Shown one piece after another: positions 11,162 to 20,925 of a stretch of 64,000 nt of DNA. Below the pieces are notes generated by a model. That model was not told where the DNA came from and ran no database searches. It saw nothing but the letters and a program-made list of their open reading frames with translations. Position 1 is the stretch's first letter. Each line of letters opens with the position of its first letter. Where the stretch lies: NCBI GenBank assembly GCA_009829735.1, contig CM020619.1, positions 13,135,777 through 13,199,776 of the forward strand, in the 5' to 3' direction. Source of the stretch: Pyropia yezoensis. Its lineage: Eukaryota > Rhodophyta > Bangiophyceae > Bangiales > Bangiaceae. Both the position numbers and the translations under genes were made by a program.

Positions 11162-11215
11162 AGCGAAGATAGTCACTCGTGTACCTCGGAGATACGACTG
11201 TTTGGGCTGGAGACA

Positions 11216-11259
11216 GGTCAGATTTCATCACAGATTTTCAGAATTTATCACGGTGACTC
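11216..11259 (-). repeat. transposon right terminal inverted repeat
   Basis: The reverse complement matches 9400-9443 over 44 bp with one A/G difference. TGT follows directly at 11260. Confidence 0.92.
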
Positions 11260-11262
11260 TGT

Positions 11263-11991
11263 CAAATCATTCACGAGGACCGTCACGACAAAGGCGTTGC
11301 TCAAAAAGTGCATTAAATTGAACCGACGGTGCACGCGTTGGACGGGCGGCACCGTCCTGGTGGAAAACCATTCTTTCCATTTTGTATATCCAACTGGCGC
11401 GTGCCTGCGGACTCCACACACACACACTGGCAGCGCACGTGCCCCGCTTGCTGTCACCGGCGCCGGCAGCAACAAACGCACGAACTCGAGGGCTTCTGAC
11501 GTGGCACGACCCGCCCGCCCCCCTCCCCCCACTCCCCCCCTTCCTGTGCGTGTGCGTCGAGGCACGCGGCTCCTCGTCCTCGCCCCGCTCCCCTCTTCCG
11601 GGGGGTGCTTCCTGCCACCATCGGCGTGACGTCCGGCCCCCCCCCCCCCCTGCTCTAATTCTCGTGTCTGGGCCGCGGTCGTGTCGCGGGATCGAGAAGC
11701 GACCCATTTCACTGCCACCGGCCCAATCTCCCCTATTTACACACCCTCCCCGCCCCCTCTCCCTTTCGCGCACCGCCCTCCCCACTCCCCCCCGCACCCA
11801 TCTGTCGACCCCCCGACGCCGCCTCCCGGGTTGCCTTTCTTTTTCAACCTTCTTTGCCTCCACCCCCGAGGACAAACAACCTCCCCGCCCCCCCCCCCCC
11901 CCTGCCAACGACGCCGGCCTCCGTCACCCTTCGCGCGGCACGGACGACCGAGTGCCCTTTTTATACGCTGGGCTCTGCGCCGGGGTCAGGT
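11263..11991. other. intergenic or 5' leader of the ParB-like gene
   Basis: No gene recognised. It is C-rich on the plus strand from about 11500 onward. A TATA-like stretch (TTTTTATAC, 11958-11966) lies just before the ATG at 11992, too close for a usual promoter-plus-leader, so a chance match is possible. The frame used downstream stays open back to 11854. Confidence 0.35.
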
Positions 11992-12557
11992 ATGGAGTGT
12001 TCTGACCCCCCGCCATCCCCTCCGCCATCCGTTGGGGCGGCCAGTCCGCCCCTCGCGGACGACATGGACGTCGAGGACAACGGCCGGGAGGCCACACCGT
12101 CGCTGAGCTACGACGACGCTCTGCTGGACTTTGGCGACCTCGACGGTCGTGTCGACTCAACTTCGGTACCGGTACCGCCGTTGACGCAGCCGCAGCCCGG
12201 TGGGGTGGACGAGCCGGAGCTGGATGGGATCAGCAGCTCCTGTTTGGGCGGCGACGACAGAGCCGGTACCATCCAAGGGGACGAACGTCCGGGGAATCCC
12301 CTGGATGATCGTCCGCCACCGTGGCGGATCACGGACGGGCCCGACGCCGCGCCCGCCGGCGGCCCTATATCCCCGTTTTGCCCGGTTCAAGAGTCGGTGT
12401 CCCTTCGAGACATTGACATGCTTGGCGAGGGTGTGCGCGCGTCACGGGCCTACGTCATCGGCTTGTACTACGAGCAGTTTAAGCAGACGGGCTACTGCTG
12501 GGTAACAGGCTCCCTACGCGTGTGCGAACAAGGCGGGGATGACTTTGATAAGGACCC

Positions 12558-12645
<88 letters not shown>

Positions 12646-13500
12646 GACGGCGGTCAACGCCGAAAACGGTACTGGCTCATTCATGGTTACCACCGGTTTA
12701 CCGCCTTGATGCGTCACCTGAACGAGCGTCACCCACTCTCACGAGCGTCGGAGCTCTTTGCTGTCGTATCCCGTCGTGACGGGCGGCCACTGTCCAGGAC
12801 GGACATTATCGTCCTGGGCGGCGCCGCCAACTTTGTCACGGTGCGCACAGAGCCGATGAGTGCGCGTGACCACCTCACCTGGGCCATTGGGTGGGTGACG
12901 GCGCCCAACGACGCCACACTGGCCAGCGCGTACCACTGCATCACACCGGGCATGCCGCCAGCGGACCTGGCGAAAGCTGTTGGCTCGCTCATCAAGGAAG
13001 CACGCTCGCATGGGGCGGTGCCCCGTAGCATCACAACACAAAAGGAGTTGGGAGACGAGTCCCTGCGTAAGCTGCTCAGCTTGGGTGCCGCTGCCGTGAC
13101 AGAGCGTGAGTCCATCGAGCACATTGTCACCAAGCTGCAGGAGGAAGCCGCCGCCAAGGACAGGAACGAAGCCGCCGGGGGTGCTGCTGCGGCATGCTCT
13201 CGTGAGCCCCGCGGTGTGCGACGTCGTGCCGCGCGTGTCGCCGGCGGCCCTGTCAGTGGCGAGGACGACAACGACGACGATGAAGACGACGACGTATGTT
13301 ACGATTCCGACGATCACGATAGCGTCGACGGCGTCGATGGCGGTTCACGTGACTGTGGCAAGGGACCCGCCCGTGACGGCCGAGGCAAGCTACTGCGCCA
13401 GCGCGCGAACAGGACACTCGCGTTTGGGGCACTTGGGTCCATCCCGTTCTTCCATCTTCCCGGAGTGCCGCAGCTGAGAGGAACTTTGCACGTGTGCTGA
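11992..13500 (+). CDS. ParB-like domain protein (first exon of a larger gene?)
   Basis: The ATG at 11992 is the first in frame that begins natural-looking sequence (MECSDPPPSPPP, then DDMDVEDN). Residues 1-150 are acidic and low complexity. Residues about 150-320 form a conserved-looking domain: SRAYVIGLYYEQFKQTGYCW and GSLRVCEQ, an inserted 30-residue Gly run (GGC repeat), then YWLIHGYHRFTALMRHLNE. The last resembles the I-x-G-x-x-R box of ParB/sulfiredoxin-like folds; the family match is inferred from this motif and the preceding strand-helix layout. GAANFVTVRTEPMSARDHLT follows. The C-terminus has a DDNDDDEDDD stretch. The stop at 13498 may be read past by splicing, because coding-like sequence continues downstream on this strand. 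Role: possible DNA-binding or NTP-binding partner of the modification enzymes downstream. Confidence 0.5.
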
Positions 13501-13550
13501 TGGTCGATACGTCTTGGGCGTAGTCCGCGTGGTTCACAGCAGACGGCCAC

Positions 13551-14100
13551 ATGAACCGTCTGACTCGGGGCGCGGACAGCCCGTTTGACTGGTGCGTATT
13601 GATTTTCATCATGCACGTCATCAACACGGTCACCGCTGAGCGCTTGTATCGGATCACCCGTGGTGGAATGGAGCAGCATAAGCAACTCGAGCCACACACC
13701 ACGGGGGAGGGGGAGGGGGGGGTTGGGCGCGTGCAGCCTGCGACGGTCGACAAGGTGCAGACGACCTCGGCGACGGCGGAGGCAAAGTCGTTTCCTGCAC
13801 GCCACGCACAACTCGCCCTCGACGACGAGGCGGCGTCCGCATTGCAAGTGCTGCAGCAGCGCCGGCCGGGCCGCTCGCGGATGCTTCGGCACGAGTTGAT
13901 CGGCGTTTTCGTACGCCACTACACGTGCGAAGAAATGATGGCCACGGTGGAGAGAGTAAACAAGGTCACTGGCCAGCGCAAGACTGTCCTACAACACGGA
14001 GGCGGGAGGGATGGTGCCCAAGTTCGTCATCGGCCGTGTATGACTGTCCTTTTTGCTGCGTGGGCCAAGGACTTTGACGCAATTGTCCAGACAGAGCCGC
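13551..14100 (+). CDS. probable internal exon, unrecognised
   Basis: Reads as ordinary protein: FDWCVLIFIMHVINTVTAER, LYRITRGGMEQHKQLE, LALDDEAASALQVLQQRR, LRHELIGVFVRHYTCEEMMA. No domain recognised. It lies 50 nt after the stop of the ParB-like ORF, on the same strand in another frame, and before the Ala/Pro-rich exon, which suggests spliced exons of one gene. Exon ends are not determined. Past about 14100 the frame degrades into His/Cys-rich shadow. Confidence 0.35.
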
Positions 14101-16566
14101 CGCCACCACCACCGCCGCCGCCGACGAGCACAATTGCAGAGGACAATTCTGGCGACCGCTGCTGCTGCGGCCGCTGCCACAGCAACTGCAGGCAAGGTGC
14201 GGCCGGTACAGCAGCAGCAGCCCCAGGTCACAGTCATTCCCGCTGTGAATGCTGACGTCGGCGGCAACGAAAGGGCCGCCAGTGACACCCAGCGGTACGG
14301 CGGCGACGCCAGAGATCGTGACGAGGCGGACTGTGGCGGTGGTGGACACGACAAGAGCCACGGCTCCGGCGACGCCGCGGCCTCGCGGTCGGACTGTTTT
14401 GAGACGCCCGTGGAGACGGTGCGGCGGCCGCTCGTTCCCGCCGTTTTGACGCAGGTAGACGACCAGCTTCGGTCATCACCGTCCTCACCGCCGCCGGCCC
14501 AGTCGCCGACACGGGCTCTGTCGGCCGAACCGCCGGAGGCACCTGCAAATCCCGAGGATGCGCCCGCAGCACCAGCAGCAGCACAGGCAGCAGTACCGGC
14601 AGCAGCACCGGCAGCAGCACCGACAACCGTACCGGAGGGAACAACAGCAACAGCATCATCGCGTGCAGCCGAGGCAGAAGCCAGAGGAACAGCTGCGAGC
14701 GCCTTGGCGGGTACTGCGGCTGCGGCTTCGGCTGCTGCTGCCGATTCCGGTGCCAGTGCCGGTGCAGGTGCCCGTTCTGGTCCGGCGAGTGAGGGTGCTG
14801 GTTCTGATGCAGGTGTGCGCGCAGCAGCAGCACCCGAACCAGCACCTGCAGCAACAACACCAGCAGCACCAGAACCAACACCGGCAGCGCCTGCACCAGC
14901 AGCACACGCACCAGCAGCACCAGCACCAGCAGCACCCGCACCAGCAGCACCCGCACCAGCAGCACCCGCACCAGCAGCGCCGGCAGCGCCGGCAGCAGCC
15001 GTCGCAGAATATACGGATACAGCAGCGAGCGCTTTGGCGGCTGCTGCGGCTGCGGCTGAGGCTGCCGGTGCCGGTCCCCGTGCAGGTGCTCGTGCCGCTG
15101 CCGCTGCCGCCGCAGCTGCCGCTGCCTCTGCCGCTGCCGCTGCCGCTGCTGCGGGTGGTAGTGGTGGGTCGGCGGATGGCTCGACGTCGGCCACCCCATT
15201 TCGGGGGCGCCACGCCCGCAGCGCCGCCAATCGGGCGACGCGACAAGCGTCCGTGGCGGGGGCGGCACACGGCGGCGGTGGTGGGTCCAGACCACTGACC
15301 AAGAAGAAAGCGCGCTCCAACCGTGCGCGCCGCCCTCAGGCCAAGGCGACTGCCAACGCGGCCGACAAGAGCGACGGGGAGTCCAAGCGCACGCAGCGCG
15401 GATCCAGCAAGGCCACGCGTGGCGCGGGCAAGAACCAAGTGGGTGGAAGCCCCGAAGAAGCAGGGCGTGCTGCTCCCTCGGGCGGCGGTGGGGTAGACCC
15501 TTCGACGCGGCCGTACACCGATACGATGCCGCCAGTGGCGGCCTCCCGAGCACTCGACGCTACTGCGAGGCGGGCGGCGCTTGGTTGCCCTCTACCACCG
15601 CCGCGCTTGGAGGTGGCTGCTACTGGTGCTGCTGCTGCTGACGAGGAGGAGCAGGAGGACGCGCGCGTGGCGCCACCGCCGGCGCCGCGGGGAGAGGTAC
15701 TGCCTCCATTTGCGGCGCTGTTGCCGCTGAAGCACCAGGCGCGGGACTTTCTGGAGCTGGGCGTCTGGTACGACGCGGACGCCCGGGCGAGGGCGTACAT
15801 GGTCAACGCGGGCGCACGGGTTGCGCTGGGCGCCAAGGCCGACACAAACGTCATGTCGTCGGGCTGGCCCGAGAAAGTCTTGTCCATTTTGGAGACGACG
15901 GCCGCGTCAGTGCTTTCGACCGAGCTTTTTGAGCGCGGCTGGGCGATTCTCCAGGGCGCCACCGCCGTAGGTATGCCTGTCATGCACATGGCCGACGACG
16001 ACGGCGGGGGCGGCGGTGGGGGTGGCGGCGGTATACATGCTGCGGCGGGGCAGCCCTCGCGGCTGAAAGCCCGCCCTAGGGCGGAGTCGGGCACGGGGAC
16101 GGCGGGACGGGTGTTGAGCGTTGTGGACGCGACGCGGCACGAGCTCATGCGCAGTTTTCCTGAGGAGGCAGAGCTGGCGAGACGGGCCAAGCAGGGGCAG
16201 CGGCGGGGTGCCAGTGCAAGGCGCAGTCGGAAGGGCGACACTGGTCACGTCGCTGCTGGGGGTCGCGGTACTGTTGCGGGTGATACACCCCCCGGTGCAG
16301 ACGACGGGGGGCTGCACGTGGATGACCTGTGGTCGCCCATCATCAACACCAACATTGATTCGCTGGACCGCAAGTTCACGAGCAAAGGGCAAGCCCGGCA
16401 AACCGTAGGGGTGGACGCGCCCTGCAGCTCAGACGACAACGAGCGTCACAGCCTGTACCTGTGCAAGTTGGCGGCCGATGTGGGTATGGTGGCCCTGGCG
16501 TACAAGGTCCTTCGCGGCCTTCAGAGGGTTGAAGCGGCACGCCGCGAGCACTCGCAGCTGCCCTAA
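14053..16566 (+). CDS. Ala/Pro-rich exon with a C-terminal folded region
   Basis: The 5' limit is uncertain (no clear ATG). Residues up to about 380 are Ala/Pro/Thr low complexity, with an APAAPAPAAP repeat near 14890-15000 and an Ala run near 15110-15160. A basic stretch (TKKKARSNRARRPQAKA) could be a nuclear localisation signal. From about 15700 the sequence looks folded: LPLKHQARDFLELGVWYDAD, KVLSILETTAASVLSTELFE, then after another Gly run LWSPIINTNIDSLDRKFTSK and LYLCKLAADVGMVALAYKVL. The stop at 16564 is followed in the same frame by the dioxygenase-like segment, so this is probably upstream sequence of the same protein. Confidence 0.45.
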   Translation: MLRGPRTLTQLSRQSRRHHHRRRRRAQLQRTILATAAAAAAATATAGKVRPVQQQQPQVTVIPAVNADVGGNERAASDTQRYGGDARDRDEADCGGGGHDKSHGSGDAAASRSDCFETPVETVRRPLVPAVLTQVDDQLRSSPSSPPPAQSPTRALSAEPPEAPANPEDAPAAPAAAQAAVPAAAPAAAPTTVPEGTTATASSRAAEAEARGTAASALAGTAAAASAAAADSGASAGAGARSGPASEGAGSDAGVRAAAAPEPAPAATTPAAPEPTPAAPAPAAHAPAAPAPAAPAPAAPAPAAPAPAAPAAPAAAVAEYTDTAASALAAAAAAAEAAGAGPRAGARAAAAAAAAAAASAAAAAAAAGGSGGSADGSTSATPFRGRHARSAANRATRQASVAGAAHGGGGGSRPLTKKKARSNRARRPQAKATANAADKSDGESKRTQRGSSKATRGAGKNQVGGSPEEAGRAAPSGGGGVDPSTRPYTDTMPPVAASRALDATARRAALGCPLPPPRLEVAATGAAAADEEEQEDARVAPPPAPRGEVLPPFAALLPLKHQARDFLELGVWYDADARARAYMVNAGARVALGAKADTNVMSSGWPEKVLSILETTAASVLSTELFERGWAILQGATAVGMPVMHMADDDGGGGGGGGGGIHAAAGQPSRLKARPRAESGTGTAGRVLSVVDATRHELMRSFPEEAELARRAKQGQRRGASARRSRKGDTGHVAAGGRGTVAGDTPPGADDGGLHVDDLWSPIINTNIDSLDRKFTSKGQARQTVGVDAPCSSDDNERHSLYLCKLAADVGMVALAYKVLRGLQRVEAARREHSQLP

Positions 16567-16584
16567 GCCCGGCCCGGTCGGAAC

Positions 16585-18387
16585 CTGATTCCCGCCACGT
16601 CCACGCGGCCCGTCCCCGGGCCTACCGAGCAGCACTTTCTCGGCAGCCGAGACGACGCACTGCCACCGCTTCGCGTTCGTGCTCCTCGGACGGGCTCGAG
16701 GGTGCTGCTGACGACTGCCGGCACAGTGCCACCGGTCCCGCACGTGGACTTGCCCGTTTGGTCGTCCGCCGAGTGTCGACAGCGTCGTCGCGGTGGCGGC
16801 GGCGGTGGTGGGCCGGGCGGGAGCGAGCGTCGCAAGGGCTCCTCCTTGCACGGGGCGCTTGGTGCCAGTGGCACTATGGACGATGATGGCAAATACGCCG
16901 ATGACGACGAGGACACTGGCATTGACGTGCAGGTGGTCTCTGATCCTGTGTACGAGATGCCTCTGACGAGAAGTTTTTTTGTTCTTGCGTCTGGGGCAGA
17001 CGCGTTTTTTCTGCGCGTCTGGCCGGGAAGCGTGCTGGCCTTGCAGCCGGAAGCCGACGACCCCACCTTACGCGACCAATTGGTAATGCCCATGACGTTG
17101 GTCGTGCCGCCCAACTCTTTCATCGTTGTTCGCAGTGAACTTGTGCACGGCGGCACAGGCGCCAAGGAAGACGTGTGGCGAGCGCACAAAGCCCTCGCGG
17201 AAGTGAGTTACCCGCGCAGCATCCGCCTCCACATGTACCTGCAGCACGAGGACGACCCGCTGTACGATGCAGTGTTTCTGCCTCTACGTGCAGGCGTGTC
17301 TCTCTCCCCCGAAGACGTGGCAGCCCGCCGCCGTCTCCGTGAGCGCGGCCGATGCACCGACTGCGGCCAGCGTGTCCCCGAAAACAAGGGTGGCGACGGT
17401 GATGGCGACGGTGACGGCGACAGCGGCGGCGACGTCGGCAGCGACAGCGGCGGCGACGTCGGCAGCGACGTCGGCAGCGACGTCGGCAGCGACAGCGGCA
17501 GCGACAGCGGCAGCGACAGCGGCAGCGACAGCGGCAGTGGCGTCAGCAGCGACAGCGACAGCAACAGGGGCAGCAACAGGGGCAGCCGCAGCGGCATCGG
17601 CAGCGGCAGCGACAACGACAGCATCAGGGGCAGCGGCAGCGGCAGCCGCAGCGGCAGCGGCAGCGACAGAGACAGCAACAGGGGTGGCGGCAGCGGCAGT
17701 CGCAGCGGCAGCGACAGCGACGGCGGCAGTGACGGCGGCAGTGGCGTCAGCAGCGACAGCGGCAGCGGCAGCGGCAGCGACAGCGACGGTGGCAGTGACG
17801 GCGACAGTGACGCCGACAGTGACGGCGACGACGGCAGCAACAGTGACAGCGTAAGCGAGTACGTCCTCGGCGCCGCTGACGGAACAGGCGGGCGTGTCGG
17901 CGACAGGAGTCCTGGCGCCCAACGTGTTACCTCAGCTGTTGGTCGTGCCAAGGGCAAGTGGCGAACAGCAGCGCCACCGCAATCATCCCGTGCCGTCAGC
18001 GGCGGCCATGGCCGCGGCGGCGGCGGCGGCGGCGGTAGAGCCAGAGACAGCAGCCAGCCGTCCGTCGAGGTGCCGTCGAGTGTAGCACGGCGGCGGTCCC
18101 CACGGCCCGAGCCCGAGGCCCGCGCACTGGAAAGCTCAACGACACCCCGGCGAGCAGCAACGTCCACGTCTGTGACCGGGACGACGCCGGCAACGGGGCC
18201 ACCGCAGCGTCCCGGACTCCCCGGACGACGGCCTTCGCCGGCATCCGCCCTCGCCCCTTCAACAAGATCACCTTCGCGACCACCCACAAAGCCGACGGGG
18301 TGCCACAAAGCCACCGAGTCGTGCACCGACGCTGGACGCCGCCGCACTCTCTGCGAGCCTCGCCGCCAGAATTGCTATCGACCGTGA
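16585..18387 (+). CDS. 2-oxoglutarate/Fe(II) dioxygenase-like domain plus Ser-Asp tail
   Basis: In this frame VPPVPHVDLPVW (16720-16758) supplies an HxD pair (His codon 16741). About 130 residues later VVRSELVHGGTG gives a distal His (codon 17146), and 26 residues on RSIRLHMYL gives an Arg (codon 17224). HxD, distal His and Arg in this order is the iron- and 2-oxoglutarate-binding signature of the double-stranded beta-helix dioxygenases. Such enzymes hydroxylate nucleic acid bases, histones or other proteins; the substrate cannot be read from sequence. Between them lie FFLRVWPGSVLALQ and LVVPPNSFIVV, typical strand-rich text. CTDCGQRV follows, then a Ser/Asp/Gly repeat of about 150 residues. 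The first codon is uncertain: the frame is open back to the stop at 16564. Confidence 0.5.
   Translation: MIPATSTRPVPGPTEQHFLGSRDDALPPLRVRAPRTGSRVLLTTAGTVPPVPHVDLPVWSSAECRQRRRGGGGGGGPGGSERRKGSSLHGALGASGTMDDDGKYADDDEDTGIDVQVVSDPVYEMPLTRSFFVLASGADAFFLRVWPGSVLALQPEADDPTLRDQLVMPMTLVVPPNSFIVVRSELVHGGTGAKEDVWRAHKALAEVSYPRSIRLHMYLQHEDDPLYDAVFLPLRAGVSLSPEDVAARRRLRERGRCTDCGQRVPENKGGDGDGDGDGDSGGDVGSDSGGDVGSDVGSDVGSDSGSDSGSDSGSDSGSGVSSDSDSNRGSNRGSRSGIGSGSDNDSIRGSGSGSRSGSGSDRDSNRGGGSGSRSGSDSDGGSDGGSGVSSDSGSGSGSDSDGGSDGDSDADSDGDDGSNSDSVSEYVLGAADGTGGRVGDRSPGAQRVTSAVGRAKGKWRTAAPPQSSRAVSGGHGRGGGGGGGRARDSSQPSVEVPSSVARRRSPRPEPEARALESSTTPRRAATSTSVTGTTPATGPPQRPGLPGRRPSPASALAPSTRSPSRPPTKPTGCHKATESCTDAGRRRTLCEPRRQNCYRP
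17390..17850 (+). repeat. Ser-Asp-Gly coding microsatellite (GGCAGCGACAGC units)
   Basis: Hexa- and dodecanucleotide units of the type GGCAGCGACAGC repeat over about 460 bp, encoding GSDS runs that drift into SRSGSGSD. All frames are open, so the shadows are long: Ala/Thr-rich forward, Leu/Pro-rich in reverse. Confidence 0.85.
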
Positions 18388-18389
18388 CA

Positions 18390-18922
18390 GAGTTGGGCGT
18401 CGCCCCCCTCCTCTTGCTCAGAGGCACTCGCCTGGTAGTGGCGGAGGTCCCAGTGGCAGCCGCGGCGGCGGCGGCGGTGGCGGCGGCGGCGGCGGCCGCG
18501 GTGCTAGCTCCCGCTCCGATGGTGGTGGCACCGGCCCGGCGACTAGAGTCGCTCGTCTGGCGTCTGGAGGTGTCAGTCACGGTAGCGTGCGCGCCAGTGC
18601 CGGTCGTGGCCGCGGCGGTGGAGGCAGCGGTGCGAGTAGCCTGGCCGGTCGCCCTGGGCATGGTGCCCGATTGCGACCCGGCGTCCGGGAGGACGGCCTC
18701 GACAAAGGGGAAGGCCGCAGCGCGAGTGCTGGTGGCGACAGTGCCCGAGGAGGTGGTGGTCGCCGCACCGAGGATGGTGGTCGTCGACTTGGTGGTGGTA
18801 GAGGCGGAAGGAAGCGCCCACGTGAGGACGATGAGACGGACGGGGACACGGGGCGGCCTCTGTCACGGACCGGCTCCGGCCGGCCGGCGGATGGAGGTCC
18901 TTCTAAGAGGCGCCCGATTTGA
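18390..18922 (+). CDS. RG-rich C-terminal exon
   Basis: Reads LDAAALSASLAARIAIDRDR into GSGGGPSGSRGG, a Gly run, ASAGRGRGGGGSG, then the acidic-basic end GGRKRPREDDETDGDTG and SKRRPI before a stop at 18920. Arg-Gly boxes and KRPRE-type clusters are common in nuclear, nucleic-acid-binding proteins. It is in the +1 frame relative to the preceding exon, so splicing or a length error must join them. Probably the C-terminus of the dioxygenase-like protein. Confidence 0.35.
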
Positions 18923-19472
18923 AAAAGGCGACCGCATGGGCCTCAGGCGGTCGCGCAGGGAGTGTGTCTGTTGACATGTGGAATGCCAGGGGAAGCTAGT
19001 TTGTGTGGCAGTGGTGGTCGTGGGGAGTGGTGCAGTTTTCTGTTTTGCATTTGTTTGTTTCCTGTGTTTGAACGACGGTGCGGGGGGATGACGGGGGGGT
19101 GTGTGGGTGGCAGGGTCGCCGAGGGCGCAAACCTGGGAACATCACACAGCTGCTCTGTACGTACTCGTCGGTTTCAATTCCCATTCAGTACACATATGGA
19201 TATCTTTTTAGATACAGTGACGCCGCACAGGATAGACATCGGCTGACAAGTGCATTCCGTTTTGAATGTATGAACTTGCGGCTTCACAGAAGCGCGCCAA
19301 ATGTCGGTCGACCCCGACATTCTGTCCGTGGGTGGCTGCGGTGCACACGACCCACCGCACTGCGACGCGGAACCGGTGCACACGACCCACCGCACTGCGA
19401 CGCGGAACTTACCGCGATCGTTTGCGGACCTTCACCCGCGCCGTGGCTCCGAGTGCAAGCCCGGCTGCCCGC
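18923..19472. other. intergenic region between the two modification genes
   Basis: Less GC-rich, with T-rich stretches (about 19030-19070 and 19170-19260). It contains a 35-bp tandem duplication (next entry) directly upstream of the ATG at 19473. No gene recognised. Likely 3' end of the upstream gene and promoter/leader of the next. Confidence 0.5.
19341..19410 (+). repeat. 35-bp tandem duplication
   Basis: Two copies, starting at 19341 and 19376, of a unit beginning GTGCACACGACCCACCGCAC. The second copy is nearly exact. Confidence 0.9.
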
Positions 19473-19789
19473 ATGGCCAACCTTTTGCCACCCTCGTGGC
19501 TCGTCCTCAGCGTCACGCGCATCGTCACCGCTTGCGCTGAGGCCGTGGTGGACGCCGCCGGTGATGGAGCGGACGCCCCCGCCGCTGACACCGCCGCCAC
19601 TGCAATTGGCGGCGCCACCGCCACCGGGACCGAACGCGGTGCCGGCGGCAAGAGGTCTGGGCCTGTGGAGGATCGTCGCAACCAGCCCGCTACCGCGGCG
19701 AGGCGCCCGGCAAAGCGGCGCGCCGGGGCGCCAAACGCTGTCCGAGACGATGAGCGGCGCGGGACAACCGGCGGCGGCGGCGGCGGCGT

Positions 19790-19828
<39 letters not shown>

Positions 19829-20615
19829 GCTGGACTTTCAGAGCGGATGTGGTTGCCGGCCTTCCCCTATTGCATGCATGGTCGTGCACGACGCATATCC
19901 CGCCCGCGCTATCACTGTCGGCCTCGCCGCGTTGCGCGACCTGTTTGTGCTGGACAAGGTGCGCATTGAGAAGTTGGACAATCCCGACGGCAATGGGGGC
20001 GGCCCGGTAGCTGCTGCTGTGCGGTCAGCGTGCGGAGGTGATTACAGTACGGCTCCGGGAGTGGCCGTACCCCGTCCGGCCGATGCGACACTCGAGGACG
20101 CGACGTGGCCGGCGGTCAAGCTTTGGGCCATCACGCTTACGCGCCCCCCTCCTCGGCACGCCGTCCAAGGCCAGCAGCAGCACCATCAGCAGCAGCGGCC
20201 GCCCCTCTCGTGGTCTGATTGGCCTCCCGAGGCCGAAAATGCGGTTGCCGGTACGTCCCCGACGTCGGGCCGCGTGCTCCACACGCCGCTGACGTGGTGG
20301 ATGGAGGGTTCCCACATCAAACGCATATACAGTGCGGTGTGGGTCTTGAAGAGGTTTGTGTCTTTGCCCCCGCTCGGCGGCGGGGACGCGCGCGGGCGGC
20401 GTCCCCGCCCGTCATCTGCGTGGCGCCGCGTGCTCGCCCTCCGCTCCGGGCGTGTGGACGTGTCACCGCCGTCGCGGCCGACGCCGCAGTTGCAGTCGCC
20501 GACGCGACGGCCACTGCCACCGCCGCTGCACCAAGAAGAGACCCGCGGTCTGCCCGGCTGTGTCGTCCACATGACAGACGCCAACCACGACGACGACAAA
20601 CGTTGCTGTTGTTGA
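19473..20615 (+). CDS. first exon of the methyltransferase-SET gene (inferred)
   Basis: The ATG at 19473 sits in a good context (GCATGG) and opens MANLLPPSWLVLSVTRIVTA, much more protein-like than the sequence before it. Then come an Ala/Gly region, a basic cluster ARRPAKRRAG (possible nuclear signal), a Gly run (GGC repeat), and a folded-looking part with FQSGCGCRPSPIACMVVHDA, RDLFVLDKVRIEKLDN and SHIKRIYSAVWVLKRFVSLP. No domain recognised. The stop at 20613 overlaps coding-like sequence in another frame, consistent with a splice donor shortly before. Linking it to the methyltransferase exon rests on strand, spacing and frame logic. Confidence 0.4.
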
Positions 20616-20828
20616 TTGTACGTCGGGCGACCCGTCGGTTGACGTCCGGGTGTGGCAAGCGGTCCTTGACGTTGGGACGCTGAAAGAAGCTGCCCTGGAC
20701 GTGGCCGCCCTGGCCGCGAGCTTACGTCATCGAGACGCATGTACCAGGCACGCGGCTGGCTGCGGGCATGGGGAGGAAGTTTCGCGTACCGCGGCATTCG
20801 CAGCCGCTGCGGAAAGCGCCGCGTGCTA
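20602..20828 (+). CDS. small internal exon
   Basis: In frame 1 the sequence reads VAVVDCTSGDPSVDVRVWQA, LDVGTLKEAALDVAALAASL, RHRDACTRHAAGCGHGEEV before a stop at 20826. This looks like real protein while the other frames do not. It overlaps the end of the preceding ORF by a few codons, so the true exon start is a splice acceptor near 20575-20600. Same frame as the next exon. Confidence 0.35.
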
Positions 20829-20925
20829 AGCCAGGCAAGAGACAAACACAGCCGGTCATAAACAAACCACAAATAGCGCCGCGCCGCCCGTTCTGCATCG
20901 CCCTGGTCCCGGACAGGGTCGGCAT

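Larger units (their letters stand above)
9400..11259 (-). mobile_element. complete pogo-like DNA transposon, 1860 bp
   Basis: Bounded by 44-bp terminal inverted repeats (9400-9443 and 11216-11259) that differ at one position. The single gene inside encodes a DDE transposase. The triplet TGT lies directly outside both ends (9397-9399, 11260-11262) and is the candidate target-site duplication. Near-perfect ends plus an intact ORF suggest a young copy. Confidence 0.9.

Noticed and set aside
13989-15553. Long minus-strand Ala- or Arg/Gln-rich ORFs opposite the Ala/Pro exon
   Set aside because: CAG/GCA-type repeats are open in all frames. No motif was found, and the plus-strand frame leads into folded-looking sequence.
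17208-18347. Minus-strand Leu/Ser/Pro-rich ORF
   Set aside because: Reverse reading of the GGCAGCGACAGC microsatellite and of the dioxygenase-like exon.
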